The notes under the pieces: model-generated
Database searches by the model: none
The model's input: only the letters and a program-made list of their open reading frames with translations
What the model was told of the DNA's origin: nothing
DNA from: CAMPJU01 sp036675265
GTDB taxonomy: Bacteria; Pseudomonadota; Gammaproteobacteria; Xanthomonadales; Xanthomonadaceae
Assembly: GCA_036675265.1 (NCBI GenBank)
Contig: JAKFFJ010000073.1
Coordinates: 150,553 to 214,552, forward strand
Direction: 5' to 3'
Length of the DNA: 64,000 bases
Made by a program: the position numbers and the translations under genes
Shown: positions 24,350 through 32,701 of the stretch, piece after piece
Layout of the letters: every line of letters begins with the position of its first letter
Numbering within the stretch: position 1 is the first letter of the stretch

Positions 24350-26128
24350 ATGCGACCGTCGACCCCCCTGTCCCGCGCCCTGCTGGCCGCCTGCCTCTTC
24401 GTGCCCCTCGGCGTGGCCGCCACCAGCGGCCTGGTGACGCACGCCGAACGCACCGGTTTCGAGGAGACCGGCCGCTACGCGGAGACCATCGCGCTTTGCG
24501 AGCAATTCGCAGCCGCGTACCCCCACGCCGTGCGGTGCGAGACCTTCGGGACCACGCCGGAAAACCGGCCGATGAAGCTGCTGGTGGTCTCCACCACCGG
24601 GGCGCTCACGCCCGGCGCCGCGCGCGAGCAGGGCCTGCCCGTGACACTGGTCCAGGGCGGCATCCACGCCGGCGAGATCGACGGCAAGGATGCCGGTTTC
24701 CTGGCGCTGCGACAGCTGCTCGAGGGCGAGGCCGGGCCGGATGTCCTGGACCGGCAGGTGCTCCTGTTCGTGCCCGTGTTCAACGTCGACGGCCATGAAC
24801 GCTTCCGCGAGTGGAATCGCCCCAACCAGCGCGGGCCACGCGAGATGGGCTGGCGCACCACCGCGCAGAACTTCAACCTCAACCGCGACTACCTGAAGGC
24901 CGAGACGCCCGAGATGGCGGCGATGCTGGGGCTGGTGCGGCGCTGGGATCCCCTCGCCTACATCGACCTGCATGTCACCGACGGGGCGAAGTTCGAGCAC
25001 GACGTGTCGATCCAGGTCGAGCCGCTCAACAGCGGCGACGCCGCGCTGCGCGCCGCGGGCCTCGCGCTGCGCGACGGCACCATCGCGCGCCTGTCGGACG
25101 CGGGTTTCCAGCCCTTGCCGTTCTATCCGTCGTTCGTGGTCGGCGACGATCCTTCGTCGGGCTTCCGCGACGGCGTCGCCCCGCCCCGTTTCTCCCACGG
25201 GTACATGCCGCTGCGCAACCGCCTGGGGATGCTGGTGGAAACGCACTCCTGGCGCGACTACCCGCACCGCGTGCGCACCACGCGCGAGGCGATCCTGGCC
25301 GTCCTCGACCTGGTGGCCCGGCACGGGGACGCCTGGCAGGCGCTGGCGCGGGCGGCGGACGCGCGCGCCGCGGGCCTGGCCGGCACCGCCGTGCCGCTGG
25401 ACTACGTGGCCGGCGACGCGTGCCGCGACATCGACTACAAGGGCTACGCCTACACCCGGACGCCATCGGACGTGTCGGGGGCGACGATGACCCGTTACGA
25501 CGACGCCACGCCCCAGGTGTGGCGCATCCCGTTGTGCGACGCCGTGGTCCCGGGGTCGGTGGTGGCGGCACCCGGCGCGGGCTACGTCGTCCCCGCGGCC
25601 CACGCCGGACTCGTCGCCGCCAAGCTGGACCTGCATGGCGTCGCGTATCGCCGGCTCGACGCCGGCGCCGAGGGCCTGGCCGTGGAGGCGTTCCGTGCCA
25701 CGTCGACGTCGTTCGGCGACACGCCCTACGAAGGACACCAGCGCCTGGCCGTCCAGGGGACGTGGCAGCCGGAACGCCACGACCTCCGCCCCGGCAGCCT
25801 CTTCGTCCCGATCGCGCAGCCCCTGTCGCGGGTGGCGGTCGCGCTGCTGGAGCCGCAGGCGCCCGACTCCCTGGCGGCATGGGGCTGGTTCAACAACCAC
25901 TTCGAACGCAAGGAATACATGGAGCCCTACGTGGCCGAGGCCGTGGCGCGCGACATGCTGGCCGCCGACCCGGCGCTGCGCGCCGAGTTCTCGAAGCGCC
26001 TGGCCGGCGATCCCGCGTTCGCGGCCGACCCCCAGGCGCGGCTCGACTTCTTCTACCGCCGGCACCCGTCGTGGGACGACCGGATGGACCTGTATCCGGT
26101 GTTGCGCGTGGCCGAGGATCCTCGCTGA
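24350..26128 (+). CDS. Secreted M14 family zinc carboxypeptidase
   Basis: A 592-residue exported metallopeptidase. A Sec signal peptide (about 1-25) precedes the M14 catalytic domain. Zinc ligands are His106 and Glu109 in GGIHAGEIDG and His208 in YIDLHVTDG; the substrate arginine/asparagine region is FNLNRDY and the catalytic Glu is probably Glu297 in LVETHSW. The second half (about 360-592) is a beta-rich extension of the kind found in M14 subfamilies of Xanthomonadales. The Lys/Glu-rich 33-residue gene follows. Confidence 0.9.
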   Translation: MRPSTPLSRALLAACLFVPLGVAATSGLVTHAERTGFEETGRYAETIALCEQFAAAYPHAVRCETFGTTPENRPMKLLVVSTTGALTPGAAREQGLPVTLVQGGIHAGEIDGKDAGFLALRQLLEGEAGPDVLDRQVLLFVPVFNVDGHERFREWNRPNQRGPREMGWRTTAQNFNLNRDYLKAETPEMAAMLGLVRRWDPLAYIDLHVTDGAKFEHDVSIQVEPLNSGDAALRAAGLALRDGTIARLSDAGFQPLPFYPSFVVGDDPSSGFRDGVAPPRFSHGYMPLRNRLGMLVETHSWRDYPHRVRTTREAILAVLDLVARHGDAWQALARAADARAAGLAGTAVPLDYVAGDACRDIDYKGYAYTRTPSDVSGATMTRYDDATPQVWRIPLCDAVVPGSVVAAPGAGYVVPAAHAGLVAAKLDLHGVAYRRLDAGAEGLAVEAFRATSTSFGDTPYEGHQRLAVQGTWQPERHDLRPGSLFVPIAQPLSRVAVALLEPQAPDSLAAWGWFNNHFERKEYMEPYVAEAVARDMLAADPALRAEFSKRLAGDPAFAADPQARLDFFYRRHPSWDDRMDLYPVLRVAEDPR

Positions 26129-26239
26129 CCGCAGGCGCACCGGGCGGCCGGGACGGGCTCCCGCCCGACCGGCGCGCGCGCATAATCCTCCCGTGCCGCC
26201 TGCACGGTGCAGGGGGCCGAAAGCGCACCGGGAGGCGCC

Positions 26240-26341
26240 ATGAGCAAGGGGATGGACCAGAAGAAGCAGGACAAGAAGAAGCCGACGAAGACCCTCAAGG
26301 AAAAGCGGGCCGAAAAGAAGGAAAAGAAAGCCGGGCGCTAG
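26240..26341 (+). CDS. 33-residue lysine-rich peptide
   Basis: A short gene with GGGAGG 5 bases before the ATG, encoding MSKGMDQKKQDKKK..., 33 residues of which nearly half are Lys. It has no membrane segment or Cys. The strong ribosome site, an in-frame stop placed in a terminator stem directly after the coding sequence, and a possible -10 (cataat, 26181-26186) support it being real. Similar short Lys-rich proteins (for example MAKPNYSFEKR...) occur in this family; function unknown, possibly nucleic-acid or ribosome binding. Confidence 0.75.
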   Translation: MSKGMDQKKQDKKKPTKTLKEKRAEKKEKKAGR

Positions 26342-26354
26342 CCCGGCTTTTTTT
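26327..26354 (+). terminator. Terminator overlapping the stop codon of the 33-residue gene
   Basis: Stem AAAGCCGGGC (26327-26336) and GCCCGGCTTT (26341-26350) around a GCTA loop, with a seven-T run. The last four codons and the stop lie in the stem and loop. The opposite strand has a weaker, interrupted T tract (cttttccttctttt), so it may also serve the convergent gene. Confidence 0.9.
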
Positions 26355-26374
26355 CTTTCCGCCGCGGCGCCGGA

Positions 26375-27109
26375 TCAGCGCCCCGCGTTGGATTCCATGA
26401 TGATGCGTTCGGCGAACCAGGCGTTGCCGCTTCGACGCGCATCGATCCTGACCACGTCGCCCGGGTCCAGGTCGCGCGCGGGATACCGCTGGCCGCGCCA
26501 TTCGACGTACGTGCGCGAGTCGTACCGCACCTCGACCATCTGCCCGCCGTAGCTGCCGGCATCGAGCCGGATGACCTGCGCGCGCTCGTCCACCCAGGAC
26601 ACGCGGCCGCGCAACTGCTGGGAGTCGCCATAGCCGCCGCCGTAGCCGGGATCGCCGTACCCGTTGGGGTAGTAGCCACCCGACTCGCGGATGTTGCGCA
26701 CGACCTCGATCGAACGCGCGTGCAGGCGGCCGCCGGATTCCACGACTTCGGCCCGGATCACGTCGCCGCGCTCGAGGCCCTCGACGGGATGGCGCTGGCC
26801 GCGGTAGTACAGCGGCGTGCGGCTGTCGTAGTACAGGGCGACCTGTCGGCCGCCGCCGTAACCGTAATCGCCTTCGAGCGCCAGCACGATCCGGCCGCGA
26901 TCCATGCCCTGCACGGTGCCCACGACCTGGCTGCCGTATTGCTGCTGGCCGTAGCCACCGGGATAGCCGTAGGGGTCGCCGCCGTAGCCGCCGCCGGGGA
27001 AGCCGGCACCGGGCAAGCCGTAACTGGCGCAGCCCGCCAGGGCCAGGCCGGCGATCGCGGCGACGAAGAGGCCCCGCCCGCGGCGGAGCATGGAAACGAT
27101 GGGGCGCAT
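26375..27109 (-). CDS. Lipoprotein with two repeated OB-like (DUF5666-like) modules
   Basis: A 244-residue lipoprotein (lipobox LALAGC, Cys at about residue 27). A Gly/Tyr-rich linker precedes two similar modules, about 58-135 and 165-240. Each has a 'G.V..VD....I.L' strand, 'V.YDSRT....RGQR.P...L..GD.VR' and 'A..I'. The repeats VALYYDSRTPLYYRGQRHP and VEVRYDSRTYVEWRGQRYP show internal duplication. The fold resembles DUF5666-type small beta-barrels. GGAG precedes the ATG at 27109. Function unknown. Confidence 0.82.
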   Translation of the reverse strand: MRPIVSMLRRGRGLFVAAIAGLALAGCASYGLPGAGFPGGGYGGDPYGYPGGYGQQQYGSQVVGTVQGMDRGRIVLALEGDYGYGGGRQVALYYDSRTPLYYRGQRHPVEGLERGDVIRAEVVESGGRLHARSIEVVRNIRESGGYYPNGYGDPGYGGGYGDSQQLRGRVSWVDERAQVIRLDAGSYGGQMVEVRYDSRTYVEWRGQRYPARDLDPGDVVRIDARRSGNAWFAERIIMESNAGR

Positions 27110-27221
27110 GGCGGTGCTCCTGCTGTTCGAATGCGACCCATTGGGCGCGCATGGGCATGAATGCGCCGTCAGCGATGGCTGCCGGGCGTGAATCCCGGCT
27201 GTCCGATGGGCCCCGGGCGCC

Positions 27222-28778
27222 TCAGGAGCTGCAGGACAACATCGAGCATCCCGCGCGGTTCCGGGCCCAGTCGGGACGCCGTCCGGCGAACGCCTCGCGC
27301 CCCGGCTGCTCGTCGTACGGCTTGCGCATCACCTCCAGCAGCTCACGCACCCCCGACGGATCGCCCGCCTCGGCCCGGTCGATCGCCTGCTGGGCGAGGT
27401 AGTTGCGCAGCACGTACCTGGGATTGGCCGCGTCCATGCGTTCGCGGCGCGCCCGCGCATCCATCCCGTCGGCGTCGATGCGCGCGGCATACCGCCGCAG
27501 CCAGGCCTCGAACGCCGGCGTGGCCGCGGCGCGCCGGGCCGGGTCGTAGAACGCGGCCTCCATCGTCGCCAGCGATGGCGCGGCGGGATCGAGCCGTGAC
27601 AGGTGCCGGAAGAACAGCGTCATGTCGGCCTCGGCCACGTGCAGCAGCGCATGCAGGGCCTGCATCAGTTCCACGTCCTCGTCGCTGCAGGCGGCGAGCC
27701 CGAGCTTGCGCGCGATCGTGTCGCGGTCCGCCTGCACGAACGCGTCCTGGAAACGCCGCAGGCCGTCGTGCAGCAGGTCGTGGTCCTCGAACACAGGCGC
27801 CAGTGCGTGCGCCAGCCGGGTGAGGTTCCAGTACGCGATCTTCGGTTGCCAGCCGAAGCGGTAGCGCCGGCCGTGCGCGTCGGTGGTGTTGGGCGTCCAG
27901 TCCGGGTCGAAGTCGTCGATCCAGCCATAGGGCCCGTAGTCGATCGTCAGGCCGAGGATCGACATGTTGTCGGTGTTGAGCACGCCGTGGACGAAGCCGA
28001 CCCGCATCCAGTGCGCGACGAGGGTGGCCGTCCGGACGCACACTTCGCCGAACCAGGCACCGCGCAGCGCATCGCCGGCGCCTTGCAGTTCGGGGAAGTC
28101 CCGGCGGATGGTGAAGTCGACGAGCTGGCGCAAGAGCGCGACGTCGCCCCGGGACGCGGGCAACTCGAAGCTGCCGAACCGGATGAACGACGGCGAGACC
28201 CGGCACACCACGGCGCCCGGCTCGAGCCGCGGGCGTCCGTCGTAGAACATGTCGCGTTCCACCGGCTCGCCGGTGGCGACCAGGCTCAGCGCGCGGGTGG
28301 TCGGGATGCCCAGGTGGTGCATCGCCTCGCTGCACAGGAACTCGCGGATCGACGAGCGCAGCACGGCGCGCCCGTCCGCCGAGCGCGAATACGGCGTCGG
28401 GCCCGCGCCCTTGAGCTGCAGCTCCCAGCGCTCGCCGCCCGCGTTGACCGTCTCGCCCAGGGTGATGGCCCGCCCGTCGCCGAGCTGCCCCGCCCAGTGC
28501 CCGAACTGGTGGCCACCGTAGTTGGCCGCGTACGGCTGCATGCCGGGCAGCAACGCGTTGCCGCCGAAGACGCGTGCGAACTCCGGCGAAGCCACCTCGG
28601 CGGCCCCAAGGCCAAGGCGCGAGGCCATCGCTGCCGAATGGGCCAGCAGCACGGGCGCGGCCACCGGCGTCGGCTGCACGGCCGACCACAGCGCACCGGT
28701 CACCTCGCGGACGCCTGGGCCCTCCACCGGGTCGCCAGGCAATTCGCGCACGAAGGCGTTGTCGAACCGGAAGTCCAT
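27222..28778 (-). CDS. selO: Protein adenylyltransferase SelO (YdiU)
   Basis: A 518-residue pseudokinase that transfers AMP to Ser, Thr or Tyr of proteins in oxidative stress. ATG 28778 was chosen because MDFRFDNAFVRELPGD is the usual start; the frame continues upstream through a repeat. Diagnostic parts: ANYGGHQFGHWAGQLGDGRA, LQLKGAGPTPYSR (nucleotide-binding Lys) and VLNTDNMSILG with the metal-binding DYGP. The C-terminus is Cys-Ser-Ser, the Cys aligning with selenocysteine of animal SelO. Confidence 0.95.
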   Translation of the reverse strand: MDFRFDNAFVRELPGDPVEGPGVREVTGALWSAVQPTPVAAPVLLAHSAAMASRLGLGAAEVASPEFARVFGGNALLPGMQPYAANYGGHQFGHWAGQLGDGRAITLGETVNAGGERWELQLKGAGPTPYSRSADGRAVLRSSIREFLCSEAMHHLGIPTTRALSLVATGEPVERDMFYDGRPRLEPGAVVCRVSPSFIRFGSFELPASRGDVALLRQLVDFTIRRDFPELQGAGDALRGAWFGEVCVRTATLVAHWMRVGFVHGVLNTDNMSILGLTIDYGPYGWIDDFDPDWTPNTTDAHGRRYRFGWQPKIAYWNLTRLAHALAPVFEDHDLLHDGLRRFQDAFVQADRDTIARKLGLAACSDEDVELMQALHALLHVAEADMTLFFRHLSRLDPAAPSLATMEAAFYDPARRAAATPAFEAWLRRYAARIDADGMDARARRERMDAANPRYVLRNYLAQQAIDRAEAGDPSGVRELLEVMRKPYDEQPGREAFAGRRPDWARNRAGCSMLSCSS

Positions 28779-28801
28779 GCGGCATTGGAACACCAACGTC
28801 C

Positions 28802-28870
28802 CGTCATTCCCGCGAAGGCGGGACTCCAGGCCCGTCATCCCCATGGATCCCCGTCTTCGCAGGGATGACA
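28802..28870. repeat. Paired CGTCATTCCCGCG palindromes, inverted
   Basis: Left unit 28802-28828 begins CGTCATTCCCGCG, right unit 28844-28870 ends GCAGGGATGACA, with a 15-base spacer that itself carries a partial unit (cgtcatcccca). It fills the divergent gap between selO and the flavoprotein gene. Confidence 0.82.
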
Positions 28871-28882
28871 TAACCTCGCCGG

Positions 28883-30058
28883 ATGCATGACGTCCTGGTC
28901 ATCGGCGGTGGCGCGGCCGGCCTGATGTGCGCCCTCACCGCGGGGCGCCGCGGCCTGCGCGTGCTGGTGGTCGAACATGCCAACCGCATCGGCAAGAAGA
29001 TCCTCATGTCGGGCGGCGGCCGCTGCAACTTCACCAACACCGGCACGTCGCCCGCCAACTACCTGTCGGCCAACCCGCACTTCTGCAAGTCCGCCCTCGC
29101 GCGCTACACGCCGTGGCACTTCATCGAACTGGTCGAACGCCACGGCATCGCGTACCACGAGAAGGAACTCGGGCAGCTGTTCTGCGATGTCTCCTCGAAG
29201 CTGGTCGTCGCGATGTTGCTGGAGGAATGCTCGGCGGCCGGCGTGCGCGTGGAGACGTCCTGCGCGGTGGAACGCGTCACCCATGGCGAAGGCTTCCACG
29301 TGCACACCGCACGCGGCGCGTTCACCGCACCGTCGCTGGTGGTCGCCTGCGGCGGCCTGTCGATCCCGAGCATGGGTGCCAGCGGCCTCGGCTACGACCT
29401 GGCGCGGCAGTTCGGGCACGCGGTGCTGCCGACCCGCGCCGGGCTGGTGCCGCTGACGCTGAGTGGCCGGCACCAGGAGCGGCTGGCGGACCTGAGCGGC
29501 GTGGCGTTGCCGGTGGTGGCCAGTTGCAACGGCGCGTCGTTCGAGAACTCCATGCTGGTGACCCACCGCGGGATCAGCGGTCCCGCGATCCTGCAGGTAT
29601 CGTCGTATTGGCAGCCGGGCGACGACCTGCGACTCGACCTGCTGCCGGGCACCGATGCGTACGCGTGGTTGCAGCGCATGCGCGAGGAACGGCCCGCGGC
29701 AGAGCTCAGGACCGTGCTCGCCGACCGGCTGCCGCGCCGTTTCGCCCAGCGCCTGTGCGAGCACTGGCTGCCGAACCGGCCGATGCGGCAGTTCAACGAA
29801 CCGCAGTTGCGCGAAGCGGCCGGCGTGCTGCAGGCCTGGCCCCTGGTCGCCAGCGGCACCGAGGGCTACCGGACCGCGGAGGTGACGCTCGGCGGCGTGG
29901 ACACGGACGGCTTGTCGTCGACCACGATGCAGTCCCGGCACGTCCCCGGCCTGTACTTCATCGGCGAGGTCGTCGACGTCACCGGCTGGCTGGGCGGCTA
30001 CAACTTCCAGTGGGCCTGGGCGTCGGGCCACGCCGCGGGCATGGCGCTCGGCGGTTGA
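28883..30058 (+). CDS. HI0933/YhiN-family NAD(P)/FAD-dependent oxidoreductase
   Basis: A 391-residue flavoprotein. The dinucleotide-binding motif is VIGGGAAGLMCA (residues 5-16), followed by RIGKKILMSGGGRCNFTN, the signature of the HI0933 (aminoacetone oxidase/YhiN) family. Further typical segments: GQLFCDVSSKLV, CGGLSIPSMGASGLGY, and the second FAD contact GEVVDVTGWLGGYNFQWAW. Substrate unknown. The start is 12 bases after a repeat element, so promoter elements may lie in the repeat. Confidence 0.92.
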   Translation: MHDVLVIGGGAAGLMCALTAGRRGLRVLVVEHANRIGKKILMSGGGRCNFTNTGTSPANYLSANPHFCKSALARYTPWHFIELVERHGIAYHEKELGQLFCDVSSKLVVAMLLEECSAAGVRVETSCAVERVTHGEGFHVHTARGAFTAPSLVVACGGLSIPSMGASGLGYDLARQFGHAVLPTRAGLVPLTLSGRHQERLADLSGVALPVVASCNGASFENSMLVTHRGISGPAILQVSSYWQPGDDLRLDLLPGTDAYAWLQRMREERPAAELRTVLADRLPRRFAQRLCEHWLPNRPMRQFNEPQLREAAGVLQAWPLVASGTEGYRTAEVTLGGVDTDGLSSTTMQSRHVPGLYFIGEVVDVTGWLGGYNFQWAWASGHAAGMALGG

Positions 30059-30067
30059 TGCAAGAAG

Positions 30068-30089
30068 AAGGCCCCGTCTCCGGGGCCTT
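30068..30089 (-). terminator. Probable terminator of the glycine-zipper gene
   Basis: A perfect 9-bp stem AAGGCCCCG/CGGGGCCTT with a 4-base loop between two convergent genes. The minus-strand tail CTTCTTG is moderately T-rich, the plus-strand tail is not, so it most likely ends the minus-strand gene. Confidence 0.65.
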
Positions 30090-30115
30090 CGAATCGAAAA
30101 GCGCGTTGCCCGGGG

Positions 30116-30895
30116 TCAACGCCCGTCTTTGTCGAAGTCACCCGGCACCGCACGCTCGAAGTTGTGCCACGCATCCTTGACCGTCCCGCGCGCCTGGCTC
30201 CAGGCCATCCGGGACGAGCCGCGCGCGCTGTCCCAGCCACGCTCCAGGTCGCTCTCCAGGCTGTCGTCCCAGTCGCGGCCGACATAGCTGGTGCGCGCGT
30301 ACGTGCCGTAGCGGTACGCCGGGCGGTAGTCGGTGTCGTAGTCGAAGCTGCTGTCGCGCTCGGTCGCGCCACTGCTGGCATGGTGCTTGGCGTAGTAGTT
30401 GTCGGTCGCGTCGTAGGTGCGGTAGGTCCGGTCGTCCCGGTCCCACGCATCACGCACGGCGGCCTTCGCCTTTTCCCAGCTCAGGCGCGACTTCTGCTTC
30501 GCCTTCTCCCAGCCCTCGCGGAGCTCCGACTCGGTCCTGTCGTCCCACTCGCGATGGCCGAGGCGGGCGCGCGAGGCACTGCCGTAGGCGTACGCCGGGG
30601 CGTAGTCGGTCTCGTAGTCGTAGGTCGACTCGTAATACGGGCGCGTCCGGTAAGCCTGGCTCCAGTACGCCTGCTCGTAGGTCGGATCCGCGCGCTCGGC
30701 CACGGCGTGCCCGGCGGCTCCACCGGCCACCGCGCCCACCGCGCCGCCGACCAGCATGCCGATCGGGCCGAACGGCGCCCCGATCAGGCCACCGGCCACC
30801 GCGCCGCCGGTCGCGCCGACGCCGGTGCCGAGGGGATGCGAACCCGGCGCACCGGTGATCGGATCTCGATTCATGTCGCGTGTTTCGTTCGTCAT
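30116..30895 (-). CDS. Glycine-zipper protein with a duplicated acidic-aromatic module
   Basis: A 259-residue protein that I do not recognise beyond its N-terminus. Residues about 20-65 form a glycine-zipper hairpin (GATGGAVAGGLIGAPFGP...GGAVGAVAGGAAGHAVAE), likely membrane-inserting. Two copies of a roughly 65-residue unit follow: the first has YDYETDYAPAYAYG, REWDDRTESELREGWEKAK and KAAVRDAWDR; the second FDYDTDYRPAYRYG, RDWDDSLESDLERGWDSAR and RGTVKDAWHN. No signal peptide is evident. Similar proteins are often stress-induced. Confidence 0.78.
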   Translation of the reverse strand: MTNETRDMNRDPITGAPGSHPLGTGVGATGGAVAGGLIGAPFGPIGMLVGGAVGAVAGGAAGHAVAERADPTYEQAYWSQAYRTRPYYESTYDYETDYAPAYAYGSASRARLGHREWDDRTESELREGWEKAKQKSRLSWEKAKAAVRDAWDRDDRTYRTYDATDNYYAKHHASSGATERDSSFDYDTDYRPAYRYGTYARTSYVGRDWDDSLESDLERGWDSARGSSRMAWSQARGTVKDAWHNFERAVPGDFDKDGR

Positions 30896-30989
30896 GGGGG
30901 GAGTCCTCGTTTGTGCTCGGCGTCATGCCGGACGCCAGTGTGGCGCCCGGCATGTTGCCTCGATGTGTGGAAGTGCCAATTCAGCCAGC

Positions 30990-31655
30990 TCAGTACTCGT
31001 CTTCGGTGCCTTCCTCGATGGCGCTGGTATCGGCCGGACCGTCGTCGGTGGTCGCGTCCTCGGCGACGGAGCTGTCCGCCTCGACCTCGGCGTCGGCGTC
31101 GGCGGCCATGCCGGCATCGGCGGCGGTCCCGGTCATGGCGAACTCTTCGCCGGTCGGCGTCAGCAGGTACCACTCGCCCCACTGGTCGTCGATGCCGTGG
31201 CCGGCAATGCGGTTTGCGCCCGTGTCGGCCGCGTAGCGATACAGGGGGAAGCCGTTGTAGGTCACCTGCATCGTGCCGTCGGGGCGCTCGATCGTGCCGA
31301 GCAACGCGGGATCCAGGTCGACGCCCAGGTCGACGCTGGGTTGCACGTCGGTCACCAGCACCGGCGGCCAGGTTTCCAGGCAGTCGCCGACGCAGGCATC
31401 GCCCTCCGGGTCGCCCTCGAGCATGTAGACCGCGTTGCCCGCGCTGTCGGTCAGGTAGGTGCCACCGTCGTCGGCGGTCGCGACGGTGATCGTGCCGGCA
31501 TCGGTGCCCGCGGTCATGCCGTCTGCCGGCTCGGTCGCCGCCGGCGGAACCAGGTCGGGGGATGCGGCGACGTCGGCGTCGTCGTTGGCGTCGCAGCCGG
31601 CCAGGCCCGCAACAAGCAAGGCGGCGAAAAGGGTGGTGAGTTTCGATGCGTTCAT
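30990..31655 (-). CDS. Lipoprotein with secreted repeat of unknown function (PF03640-like)
   Basis: A 221-residue lipoprotein (lipobox LAGC near residue 21). The two short repeats typical of the family are TYLTDSAGNAVYMLEGD...CVGDCLETWPPVLV and VTYNGFPLYRYAADT; these proteins occur in bacterial envelopes and some are linked to electron transfer. The last 55 residues are an acidic Ala/Asp/Glu tail. ATG 31655 has AGAGGA upstream. A Gly-rich upstream extension in frame was rejected because it would precede the signal peptide. Confidence 0.82.
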   Translation of the reverse strand: MNASKLTTLFAALLVAGLAGCDANDDADVAASPDLVPPAATEPADGMTAGTDAGTITVATADDGGTYLTDSAGNAVYMLEGDPEGDACVGDCLETWPPVLVTDVQPSVDLGVDLDPALLGTIERPDGTMQVTYNGFPLYRYAADTGANRIAGHGIDDQWGEWYLLTPTGEEFAMTGTAADAGMAADADAEVEADSSVAEDATTDDGPADTSAIEEGTEDEY

Positions 31656-31863
31656 TGGGTTTCCTCTCGCGTGGGGGAACGCCCGTCCGGGGCGGTCGAA
31701 CGCCACTCATAACGAGCCGGCCGTGAACCCGCGGTCTGCATCCGGGCTGTCGATCGGCGACTGGCCGCTGAATGCGGATCGCCTTGCGCGTGCGCGCTCA
31801 GAACCGATTCAGGCGGTTTCACGCGTAGTGCACATGTCACTCGAACGTACGTGGGGATCCGAC

Positions 31864-32667
31864 ATGAAGACGACACTCAAGCCACGCGGCCGTCGCACCG
31901 TCCAGCTCATCGCCATCGCCCTCGCGATGTCCGTCGCGGCGCCGGCGTTTGCCCAGGACAACCCGACCCGCAAGGAGCGCCGCGAGGCGCGCGAGGACCG
32001 CGAAGAGCGGCGCGAGGACCGCGCGGAACGTCGCGAGGAGCGCGTCGAGGCGCGCCGCGAGGCCCAGGCCGACACGCCGCGGGAAGTGCGCCAGGAGCGC
32101 CGGGAGGATCGCCGCGAAGCCAAGCAGGAGCGCCGCATCGTCCGCCGCGAAGTCAAGCAGGAGCGCCGCGAGGATCACCGCGAAATCCGCCAGGAACGCC
32201 GCGAGGATCGCCGGGAGGCGCAGCGGTACGCCCTGCAGTACCAGCAGCGGCTGATCGACCAGCAGCGGCGTTGGCTCGCCTACAACTCGCAGGTCCGCTA
32301 CGACGCCCCCTACAGCCATCGCTACCGCCTCGACGGCCGTTACTGGAACACCAACCGGTACGGTGCCGAGCTGATCCGCGAGGCTGCCAACCACGGTTAC
32401 GCCGAAGGCATCCGCGCCGGCCGCGCCGACCGCTACGACAACTGGCGCTTCGACTACCGCGATGCGCGGGCCTACCGCGACGGCGCATACGGGTACCACG
32501 GCCGACACGTCAGCCGCGACCACTATGCGCACTACTTCCGCGAAGGCTTCCGCCGCGGCTACGAGGACGGTTACTACGGCCGCTCCCGGTACGGCCGCCA
32601 CGACAACGGCCAGTACTTCATGATCGGCGCGATCCTGTCGGCGATCCTGGGGCTGGAGTCGATCTAG
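31864..32667 (+). CDS. Secreted protein with an Arg/Glu-rich repeat region
   Basis: A 267-residue protein with a Sec signal peptide (cleavage after AAPAFA, about residue 30). Residues about 35-125 alternate charged Arg and Glu in short repeats (EDREERREDRAERRE, QERREDRREAK), predicted to be one long single alpha-helix. Residues 125-267 are Tyr/Arg/His-rich (YRLDGRYWNTNRYGAELIREAANHGYAEGIRAGRADRY is the start of this part, shortened here by function: NHGYAEGIRAG) and end in a hydrophobic FMIGAILSAILG. ATG 31834 is an alternative. Function unknown. Confidence 0.75.
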   Translation: MKTTLKPRGRRTVQLIAIALAMSVAAPAFAQDNPTRKERREAREDREERREDRAERREERVEARREAQADTPREVRQERREDRREAKQERRIVRREVKQERREDHREIRQERREDRREAQRYALQYQQRLIDQQRRWLAYNSQVRYDAPYSHRYRLDGRYWNTNRYGAELIREAANHGYAEGIRAGRADRYDNWRFDYRDARAYRDGAYGYHGRHVSRDHYAHYFREGFRRGYEDGYYGRSRYGRHDNGQYFMIGAILSAILGLESI

Positions 32668-32674
32668 TCGACAC

Positions 32675-32701
32675 CGTCCTCCCCGCGCAGGCGGGGATCA
32701 A
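32675..32701. repeat. Single CGTCxTxCCCGCG palindrome
   Basis: One 27-base unit, CGTCCTCCCCGCG...GGGGATCAA, between two convergent genes. Its right end overlaps the stop codon of the MFS gene, so it could act as a hairpin at both 3' ends. Confidence 0.75.

Noticed and set aside
31834..31863. Longer start (ATG 31834) for the Arg/Glu-rich secreted protein
   Set aside because: The added residues precede the signal peptide; ATG 31864 gives a normal Sec signal.
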